Below are positions 6,319 through 11,575 of a stretch of 11,575 bases of DNA, in pieces. The notes below the pieces were generated by a model. The model did no database searches. It worked only from the letters and a program-made list of their open reading frames with translations, and was not told where the DNA came from. Each line of letters opens with the position of its first letter. Position 1 is the first letter of the stretch. This DNA comes from Candidatus Helarchaeota archaeon (GTDB lineage: Archaea; Asgardarchaeota; Lokiarchaeia; Helarchaeales; HEL-GB-A), in the NCBI GenBank assembly GCA_016840125.1, contig JAEOSY010000222.1:1-11575 (forward strand). The letters are read 5' to 3'. The position numbers and the translations under genes were made by a program.

Positions 6319-8469
6319 TTATCCGATCATGGATGCTAAACGTTCCATGCCCCGGGCTCGTTCTTCCAATTCCTTAGCACGTTCCATCTCACCTAATTCT
6401 TGACTGATTTTTGCAGCATCAGCAAAATATCGTGCCGAGAGAGCGTATCTTCCTCGTGCCATTGCGGATTCGCCCTTCTTAGTAATATCCTTGCGGATTC
6501 TAATCATTTTCCACCTAGGCATAGCTGTAAAGGTTAGTAACGATTGGACGGCGGTCCGCACGCTATCAACAAAATCGCGATCACGGTTAAATTGTGCATC
6601 TATGATTCGATTATGAAATTCCCACCGTTTAACATTGAAACCAACACCCATAAGTTGACTAATTACATTCTCTAAGGAATCATCGGTGGAATCAATGTCC
6701 TTCTTTAGTTCGGCCATTTGATCCAAAGCGCGATCCCCGAGAGCGCCAGCTGCGCGAGCTACAGGGAGAGCGGTAACTACAATCTTCTTTCCTACTACTC
6801 CATAATCGCCTATTAAGTTCATAAGCGCCCTCCGTACGATAGTATCAAACTGGGCTCGTTGTCTTATTTGTACAGCTTGGATTCTATCGGTGAATTCTTT
6901 TCGCTTTACGGTATATGAAACATCTACTAGGGATGAAATTGTAAACCCAAGAGAATCAAGCTCTGCCCTTGAATCTCGAAACTGCTCAACTACATCATCT
7001 CCTGGAAGTTTAGCTGAATCTGCAATAGGGGAGAGCCGATCAAAAACACGTTGAGTACTCTCATCATAATCAAGAATTAGTTGGGTTACAGCAGTACGAA
7101 CTAAATCATCAAAAGTTGAATGGGCTAGTTTAATTGCATCTTCGGCTTGATTAGTGTATGTTGAACTCTTAATACTCTTTTGGGAATACATGGAATTAAG
7201 GAGTGTCGCCATAACAGATTTGAATAACTCATCAATGGCTTCGAGTTCTTTACGCCCTTCTTCAAATTGTTCTCGAGTACTTTCTCCAGGTAATACAGCA
7301 GTTTTAGCAGCACTTTCTAACCGGCGGAATAATTGTCCAGCCTTAAAATTATATTCTTCTGATAAATTTGCGACGATTTCCTTGGTTGTATCATCATAAA
7401 TACCTTTAATATTATCAAAAAACTCACCAAATCTTTCGTCGTAGCGTTTCATATAATCTAAATGCTCGCCGTAATTCAAACGCTTGTAAAAGTCCATAAT
7501 TCCATCAAAGCGTTCCTTCTGTTTTTCGATCCAATCTTTAGCACCACGAACGGTATCGATTATTTCCTTACTCTTATCAAGCGGATAGAGACGGACTTTT
7601 GATGTTTCCCGAACTTTCACACCATCCTTAAGTTGTTTCAATATCATTTTCACAGATGGTTGAAGGGAAACAATCATTCCTACTCGAACGTGATCGATTT
7701 TTGCACGGGGTTCTCTTGTAATAATATCTTCTAAAAGAGAACGGACTTGTTTAAATTTTCGAGTGGCATAATCGGGATTTCCACGAGTAATAGAAGCTAG
7801 ACCTGTTGAATAATTATTCACAGCATCAGCAAGTGCTTTTTTAGTTCTAAAAGCTTGAAAGCCCGTATCAATAGCTTGTTTCGCAATATCAGCCGCTTTG
7901 GCAAAGTTACGGGCGGCGCCATCATATTGTTTTGTAGCTTCAGTATTTACACTAGCCCTTCTCGCTTCAATTGTATGATATGTTCCTAAGAAAAGGAGTC
8001 CTCTAAATGCGCACGTATAATAAAGTTCCTGTGATGGAGTTGATTCCTCTACAGTCATAGGCAACGGTAAACAGTAATTTTTCGCAAGCACAGCTATAGC
8101 ATGATACTGTTGAACCATCCCCATAATCTTTCTACCACTAATTCCATATTTTTCCAGAGGTGTGGCAACAAGTGCATGCTTTTCTGCATCCTGATAATCA
8201 GGTTCGAGTGCTTGGTAAGCAGTTTGAAGTTTGTTTAGACGGTCATTCAGAGTGGCGATTCTTCTATCTGGATCTTCGATAAATTCAATTGATGGTACTT
8301 CTCCAAACATCTCTTTAGCTTTTTTCTCCAAATAACGTCTGCTTTCATAGAAAGTATTATCTGCTCCGCACTGGAGACACCTAATTGTTACGCCCTCAAT
8401 TAATTCTGGAATCTCTGTCGCGCAACGAGAACAGGGTAATCGGAGCCAAGTGGGTTTTCGGTCAGACAT
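6319..8469 (-). CDS. Large zinc-ribbon, tandem helical-repeat protein
   Basis: I do not recognise a named family. Residue numbers here count from the upstream ATG at 8484. The N-terminus has a zinc ribbon, CSRC (18-21) and CLQCG (36-40). A long, almost entirely helical and charged body follows. Residues about 360-635 form three tandem repeats of roughly 90 residues, each with a TA/RA..L...Y start, a LPG or LGD turn (398, 493, 582), an E/Q-rich ELDSL-type helix and a V.R.EF..RI..A. end; a fourth repeat begins near 640 and breaks off. The last 45 residues (RGRYALSARYFADAAKISQE and on) look like a TPR- or MIT-type helical hairpin. There is no membrane segment or signal peptide. Three ATGs open the frame; I chose the third (8469, MSDRKP) because GGAG lies 9 bases before it. 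A scaffold or adaptor role is inferred only. Confidence 0.85.
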   Translation of the reverse strand: MSDRKPTWLRLPCSRCATEIPELIEGVTIRCLQCGADNTFYESRRYLEKKAKEMFGEVPSIEFIEDPDRRIATLNDRLNKLQTAYQALEPDYQDAEKHALVATPLEKYGISGRKIMGMVQQYHAIAVLAKNYCLPLPMTVEESTPSQELYYTCAFRGLLFLGTYHTIEARRASVNTEATKQYDGAARNFAKAADIAKQAIDTGFQAFRTKKALADAVNNYSTGLASITRGNPDYATRKFKQVRSLLEDIITREPRAKIDHVRVGMIVSLQPSVKMILKQLKDGVKVRETSKVRLYPLDKSKEIIDTVRGAKDWIEKQKERFDGIMDFYKRLNYGEHLDYMKRYDERFGEFFDNIKGIYDDTTKEIVANLSEEYNFKAGQLFRRLESAAKTAVLPGESTREQFEEGRKELEAIDELFKSVMATLLNSMYSQKSIKSSTYTNQAEDAIKLAHSTFDDLVRTAVTQLILDYDESTQRVFDRLSPIADSAKLPGDDVVEQFRDSRAELDSLGFTISSLVDVSYTVKRKEFTDRIQAVQIRQRAQFDTIVRRALMNLIGDYGVVGKKIVVTALPVARAAGALGDRALDQMAELKKDIDSTDDSLENVISQLMGVGFNVKRWEFHNRIIDAQFNRDRDFVDSVRTAVQSLLTFTAMPRWKMIRIRKDITKKGESAMARGRYALSARYFADAAKISQELGEMERAKELEERARGMERLASMIG

Positions 8470-8484
8470 AATCATGAACTCCAT

Positions 8485-8733
8485 ACATACTTGTTTAGGT
8501 TACATTAAACGAATCCTTTTCTGTAAAAATCTCATTTATTTAGAACTTATTTAATAATTGAAATAATTAAGAGATTATCTCAGTCTAATCATTGCTAAGA
8601 TATTCGTGTGATTTTCTATAATACAAAATTCTCAGTATCAATTATTTAAATTTATTTTAAAATTCAAGCCGCGAAAAAATAAAATATCATGAGAGTTATT
8701 TGGATCTTAAAATAACTGAGAAGAAGCATTCAT
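8485..8733. promoter_or_regulatory. Divergent promoter region, repeat protein / PDCD5
   Basis: A very AT-rich spacer of about 250 bases with no open frame worth reporting. TATA-like sequences are TTATTTAAT at 8548-8556, read on the minus strand for the repeat protein, and TATTTAAATTTA at about 8643-8655 on the plus strand, some 80-90 bases before the PDCD5 start. Both are typical in composition, but neither is proven. Confidence 0.35.
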
Positions 8734-9117
8734 ATGTCCGATGATGAAGATGAATTAGAACGTTTGCGTCACAGAAGAATGACACAAATGATGAAGCGAA
8801 TAGAGTCACAAAAGAAAAAAGAGGACACAGAGCATCAAAAATCGGATAAGACGGAACAATTTCTTGAAGCTATAATGCAAGCCACCGCATTAAATTATTA
8901 TAAAACACAGATAGTTCCACAACGTCCTTATATTGCAAAGCGAATAATTGAAGTTCTACAATATTTAGTTGGTAATAATGTTCTTCAATCCAAACTAACC
9001 ACAGAAGAACTTATTCTCATCGATCGAAAACTTACTGGAACCGGTCCTAGTATAAAAATAAAACGAACTGGGAAAGAGTACACTGACATTGCCACAGAAT
9101 TGCGTGATAGAAAATAA
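8734..9117 (+). CDS. PDCD5-family (TFAR19) DNA-binding protein
   Basis: The 127-residue product aligns along its whole length with PDCD5, a small protein conserved in archaea and eukaryotes. Archaeal members are reported to bind DNA; the eukaryotic one is linked to apoptosis and chaperonin regulation. It starts with the acidic-then-basic helix MSDDEDELERLRHRRM. The three-helix core follows: FLEAIMQATALNYYKTQIV, PQRPYIAKRIIEVLQYLVG, and LTTEELILIDRKL, matching the I-L..-L-P.A..RL...-V-P..A..VE..LI...-G-..-K-.T-E..L..IL pattern. It ends with the basic SIKIKRTGKEY tail, comparable to the VKFNRRK end of the human protein. Length is like human PDCD5 (about 125). ATG 8734 gives the expected N-terminus; the SD is weak. 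A T8 run after the stop is a likely terminator. The family call rests on my own alignment from memory. Confidence 0.78.
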   Translation: MSDDEDELERLRHRRMTQMMKRIESQKKKEDTEHQKSDKTEQFLEAIMQATALNYYKTQIVPQRPYIAKRIIEVLQYLVGNNVLQSKLTTEELILIDRKLTGTGPSIKIKRTGKEYTDIATELRDRK

Positions 9118-9142
9118 AATTAGGTTTGAAAAGGAAAGTATG

Positions 9143-9150
9143 TTTTTTTT
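9143..9150 (+). terminator. Poly-U terminator of the PDCD5 gene
   Basis: T8 lies 26 bases after the PDCD5 stop and overlaps the stop codon of the convergent GTPase gene. U-runs of this length act as intrinsic terminators in archaea. Confidence 0.5.
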
Positions 9151-9673
9151 AAGAAGGTTTGAGCATTTTATCTAACATAGCTATTGCTACATCTTTAAAA
9201 GCTTCATCGACATGCGTTCCTATTTTAGCGGAAGTTTCGATATATTTACACGGAATTTTATCAGCAAAAGCCTGAACGTCGCTTTCTCGGACATTTCGAA
9301 GATCAGCCAAATCCACTTTATTTCCAATCAAGATGATGGGTATCCTTCCTGTAAAGCCCCATAATTCTTTCAACCAATTGACAACATTAGGGTTAAATGT
9401 GGGATATCGTGTTAAATCAAATACGACCATTGCACCGGATGAGCCTCGGTAAAATGATTGCCGGAAAAATTTGAAGCGCTCTTGCCCGGCAATGTCCCAA
9501 ATACTAAGCGTGATAGTATGCTCATCTGTTATAACATCTTTTGTAAAAATATCGGTCCCAATAGTCATTTTGTAATCTTTAGCAAAGCTTCCCTTGATAT
9601 ATTGCTTTATTAAACTAGTTTTTCCGACAGCTGCATCGCCTAACAGCAGCATCTTTAATTTAAATGATCCCAA
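9149..9673 (-). CDS. Ras/Rab-like small GTPase
   Basis: This is a molecular-switch GTPase of the Ras superfamily, a group greatly expanded in Asgard archaea. The 174-residue product has all G motifs: P-loop GDAAVGKTS (12-20), switch I T37/T40 in MTIGTD, switch II WDIAGQERF with catalytic Q64, base-recognition NKVD (118-121) and ETSAK (146-150). The YKMTIGTDIF and WDIAGQERF stretches are most like the Rab subfamily. The C-terminus (AMLDKMLKPS) has no Cys and so no prenylation site, so it should be soluble unless a partner brings it to membranes. The start is TTG 9673, chosen because AAGGAG is 9 bases upstream; the nearer ATG at 9680 is out of frame. It is convergent with PDCD5 and divergent from the 298-residue gene. 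No regulator (GAP, GEF, roadblock) was seen in the window. Confidence 0.95.
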   Translation of the reverse strand: MGSFKLKMLLLGDAAVGKTSLIKQYIKGSFAKDYKMTIGTDIFTKDVITDEHTITLSIWDIAGQERFKFFRQSFYRGSSGAMVVFDLTRYPTFNPNVVNWLKELWGFTGRIPIILIGNKVDLADLRNVRESDVQAFADKIPCKYIETSAKIGTHVDEAFKDVAIAMLDKMLKPS

Positions 9674-9819
9674 GATACATTGCTCCTTTATTTCTTGTAA
9701 AATGGATAATATACAAAGGATATTAACTTAACTTTTTATTGATAGCTCTTACATAAAAAGATTCTTTCACGAAAATTAATTGTTCTCAAAACTAAAATCT
9801 AAGGTAAAAGGTTTGAAAA
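9674..9819. promoter_or_regulatory. Divergent promoter region, GTPase / 298-residue protein
   Basis: An AT-rich spacer of 146 bases. The strong AAGGAG site (9683-9688, minus strand) fixes the TTG start of the GTPase. AAAAGGTTTGAAAAATG gives a moderate site for the plus-strand gene. TATA-like stretches occur on both strands, but none stands out. Confidence 0.35.
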
Positions 9820-10716
9820 ATGGCTAAAAGGGGTCAGACCGAGTTTCAATTTACTTCAGAAATTTTACGCGAATTTTTGAATCCTATTGGAATTGAAGAT
9901 ATATTAGATTTATTGAAGCAATGGGGACTTGAAACTGGGGAAACAGATTTATCAAAACTAGATCTCTTTCTTAAAATGGTTGGAACTAAATTATCCCAAA
10001 ACCAGTTTGAAAATTTATGGCTTTTGAGAGAGAAAATTGTGATTTTGCGAAGTAGAAGTTGGATCGTGTTTCGGATTAAAGACAAGGGCTTAAATATTTC
10101 AGATTCGCAAGATTTACAAAAAAAATGCATCAACTATCTAAAAAAAAGGCATCTAGAATTTAACAATCAAATCAAAGCGTTTGAATTAAACGATGAAATA
10201 TATCTGACCTTAATATATCATGGCCCATTTCGACTTTATGAAGAAGATTCTTTTCAATTTAAAGTTATTCAGCCAATTCAGAGGATTAGGTGCCTTATAG
10301 ACTTAAAAGACGGTATTATTCGAATCAATGGAAGATCAGTTAGTAAAATTCAATTAATTTTAATCATGTTGGAAGAGATTTTTGATACCAAGCTAAAAAA
10401 AGTTGCAATACCTGCTTATAAGATTAGTGACTTTGTAAAAGCGGAAAGTCCTATTAAAAAACTAACCGTAACTTGTCCTAGAACGGTAGGGGGATTTTCT
10501 GGAATCGAAAAAATTGTGATAGAGGGTCCAAATGTCGTTGAAGGATTGTATAATTTACAATCACGTCAAGAAATTCCCTTCTCCTATCAAGGATTACAGA
10601 AAGTTGGTCCTTGGACAGAAGCCAAATCAGCTAAGGCAAGGATTACAAATCGTGGTGATATTCAAATTAAAGATGAAAATCAAGAAAACCGACTTTTGAA
10701 ACTAATACAGGATTAA
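9820..10716 (+). CDS. Uncharacterised soluble protein, 298 residues
   Basis: I do not recognise this protein. It starts MAKRGQTEFQFTSEILREFL after an AAAGGT-type SD. Residues 1-65 look helical (FLNPIGIEDILDLLKQWGLE), about 70-160 look mixed alpha/beta, and about 165-190 hold a strand-turn-helix unit (LIDLKDGIIRINGRSVSKIQ). The final 90 residues look strand-rich with Gly-Pro turns (VIEGPNVVEG, LQKVGPWTEA). There is no signal peptide, membrane helix, Cys cluster or known catalytic motif. It is divergent from the Ras-like GTPase with a shared 146-base spacer, so co-regulation with the GTPase is possible but unproven. It ends 3 bases before the stop of the convergent small zinc-ribbon gene. Uniform codon use like its neighbours and the SD site support a real gene. 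Confidence 0.8.
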   Translation: MAKRGQTEFQFTSEILREFLNPIGIEDILDLLKQWGLETGETDLSKLDLFLKMVGTKLSQNQFENLWLLREKIVILRSRSWIVFRIKDKGLNISDSQDLQKKCINYLKKRHLEFNNQIKAFELNDEIYLTLIYHGPFRLYEEDSFQFKVIQPIQRIRCLIDLKDGIIRINGRSVSKIQLILIMLEEIFDTKLKKVAIPAYKISDFVKAESPIKKLTVTCPRTVGGFSGIEKIVIEGPNVVEGLYNLQSRQEIPFSYQGLQKVGPWTEAKSAKARITNRGDIQIKDENQENRLLKLIQD

Positions 10717-10719
10717 TGA

Positions 10720-10875
10720 TCAAAAACGAGGGAGCCCCGCTTTAAACAGTTCTTCTTTAATTAAAAAGATTGCACAATTTGTGCAGTATAATTTCCCACC
10801 TAGAACTTTCCCCTCGCCTTCATTCAACTCTTTCTGACAATTGATTACGGAACATTTAGGACTCAATTGAATCAC
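10720..10875 (-). CDS. Small zinc-ribbon protein, 51 residues, behind the ACT regulator
   Basis: A short open frame runs from GTG 10875 to TGA 10720-10722. The product begins MIQLSPKCSVINCQKEL and continues through GKVLGGKLYCTNCAIFLIKE to GLPRF. It has two Cys pairs, CX4C (residues 8 and 13) and CX2C (31 and 34), separated by a Gly-rich turn, the layout of a treble-clef or LIM-like zinc knuckle (GKLYCTNCA). The GTG follows TAA TAA of the ACT-domain gene directly and in the same frame, with no SD, so translation may depend on re-initiation by ribosomes finishing the regulator. TTG three codons later is an alternative start. It ends 3 bases from the convergent 298-residue gene, filling the gap exactly. 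Function unknown; zinc binding is inferred from the Cys spacing. Confidence 0.68.
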   Translation of the reverse strand: MIQLSPKCSVINCQKELNEGEGKVLGGKLYCTNCAIFLIKEELFKAGLPRF

Positions 10876-10878
10876 TTA

Positions 10879-11385
10879 TTAATAGATTTTTACGCTATTA
10901 ACCCCATCAACTTTAAGAAATTTTTCGGTGATATTTGTTATAGGGGCCGCAGTTATAATGGTTAATTTAGGTTCGGGGAATAACTCAGGATCGTCAGCTA
11001 GGATCTGACGAATACTAACGCCTTCTTCCGCAATTATGGATGAAACTTGAGCAATTATTCCCACTTTCTTTGGTTCTGCAAGAATCTCTACTACCCCAAA
11101 TCCAAATTCAGGTTGCTTGGCAATTTCCTGAAACGAAGGTCCTGCAGGTTTGATATTAGTAAAAATTTTTCGTAATTGCTCGTTTTCTAAAATCTTTTGA
11201 GCGGTATCAATAACAACTCGACGATCAACACCTAAAGCATGTTTCATTTTGGAATACGGTATTTCTATTTGCCCACAATAGATCTTTTTATCTTCACCGA
11301 TACAGAGCCCTAATTCGAGAATTGTCCTTGCAACCTTTAATTTTTTAGGATTTTTGCTAAAAAGTCTTTGGATATCATTCCACAT
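10879..11385 (-). CDS. ACT-domain regulator of amino-acid metabolism (COG2150 type)
   Basis: The 168-residue product matches the archaeal family of predicted regulators of amino-acid metabolism with an ACT domain. The first 70 residues form the family's helical N-terminal part: WNDIQRLFSKNPKKLKVART, CGQIEIPYSKMKHALGVDRR and VVIDTAQKILENEQLRKIF, plausibly a winged-helix-like DNA- or partner-binding unit. After the conserved KPAGPS linker, residues about 95-168 form the ACT domain (GFGVVEILAEPKKVGIIAQV, EEGVSIRQILADDPEL, PKLTIITAAPI, VDGVNSVKIY), which in related proteins binds small ligands, often amino acids. The length fits the family. It ends with two consecutive TAA codons before an in-frame zinc-ribbon gene. 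The actual ligand and targets are not known; the nearby metK and MetE-like genes make methionine a tempting but untested guess. Confidence 0.88.
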   Translation of the reverse strand: MWNDIQRLFSKNPKKLKVARTILELGLCIGEDKKIYCGQIEIPYSKMKHALGVDRRVVIDTAQKILENEQLRKIFTNIKPAGPSFQEIAKQPEFGFGVVEILAEPKKVGIIAQVSSIIAEEGVSIRQILADDPELFPEPKLTIITAAPITNITEKFLKVDGVNSVKIY

Positions 11386-11575
11386 AAAACCATCTGACAG
11401 AGAATTAATTGGATGTAATATTTATCAATGTATATTTTTATGCAATTAAGTTTAAATATTGTGCAAATGTGCTTTAAAATACTTTATTGATAAGATTATA
11501 TACATTTTTGTATATTAATGTAAATAAAAAAAGTAATAGATAAAACTTTCTATATGAATTGAAGAAGATATTCCA
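11386..11575. promoter_or_regulatory. AT-rich upstream region of the ACT regulator
   Basis: The final 190 bases hold no recognisable gene. TTTAAATATT near 11450 and other AT-rich stretches could be TATA elements for the minus-strand regulator. A perfect inverted repeat ATATAC-N6-GTATAT lies at 11498-11515 and could be an operator or chance in such AT-rich sequence. A gene on the plus strand may begin beyond the window edge. Confidence 0.35.

Noticed and set aside
5721..6323. AATTATC at 5721-5727 and 6317-6323 as a target-site duplication around the GC-rich island
   Set aside because: Seven AT-rich bases are likely by chance, and the remnant frame continues beyond the left copy to 5701.
7125..7399. 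Two short frames within the large repeat protein gene
   Set aside because: They overlap the long, clearly helical repeat-bearing frame; neither has an SD or recognisable motif.
9656..9673. N-myristoylation signal at the GTPase N-terminus (MGSFKLK)
   Set aside because: Position 6 is Leu where Ser/Thr is preferred, and this modification is not established in archaea.
9846..10133. 95-residue minus-strand frame inside the 298-residue gene
   Set aside because: A shadow frame; its composition (Ser, Phe, Lys-rich) is the usual antisense of an AT-rich gene.
10771..10785. Perfect palindrome TGCACAATTTGTGCA as an operator
   Set aside because: It lies inside the small zinc-ribbon frame and results from the codons for Cys-Thr-Asn-Cys-Ala, so coding explains it.

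Overview
The window looks like archaeal chromosome, most likely from an Asgard (Lokiarchaeota-like) lineage. Supporting signs are an archaeal-type S-adenosylmethionine synthetase, an NreA-type DNA repair protein with a PCNA-binding tail, a PDCD5 homologue, an archaeal ACT-domain regulator, and a compact Ras/Rab-like GTPase with all five G motifs. Base composition is AT-rich, with AT-rich promoter-like spacers, purine-rich Shine-Dalgarno (SD) sites and several TTG/GTG starts. Assignment to Asgard rests mainly on the GTPase and is an inference; archaeal origin is much firmer. No rRNA, tRNA, CRISPR array or complete insertion sequence was recognised.

Layout. The left edge holds the tail of a zinc-ribbon protein (+), converging with a GNAT acetyltransferase (-). 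A divergent promoter region then leads into four same-strand genes with short gaps (730-4344): NreA, a conserved-looking Cys-cluster protein, a 66-residue two-helix membrane protein and a MetE-like methionine synthase. MetE-like converges on the SAM synthetase gene (4368-5582, -), with only 23 bases between the stops. The 736-base gap 5583-6318 is the one anomalous stretch. It carries a GC-rich island (about 55% GC by hand count over 6121-6300) with decayed coding remnants on the minus strand, including two diverged copies of one protein motif. After it comes a large helical protein (-) with an N-terminal zinc ribbon and three tandem repeats of about 90 residues. It is divergent from PDCD5 (+), which converges on the Ras-like GTPase (-), itself divergent from an unrecognised 298-residue protein (+). 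The right end carries an ACT-domain amino-acid-metabolism regulator (-), followed in the same frame, just beyond a double TAA stop, by a 51-residue zinc-ribbon gene missed by ordinary length cut-offs. An AT-rich promoter-like region closes the window.

How the genes work together. The MetE-like protein and SAM synthetase form a homocysteine-to-methionine-to-SAM pair, although convergent. NreA and the Cys-cluster protein may be co-transcribed and could share a genome-maintenance role. The repeat protein, PDCD5 and GTPase lie together and have either eukaryote-like relatives or no obvious bacterial counterparts, so the centre-right is the most lineage-specific part. No complete new multi-gene system is evident. 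The strongest leads are the zinc-ribbon/tandem-repeat protein, the duplicated motif in the GC-rich island, and the hidden zinc-ribbon gene behind the ACT regulator.
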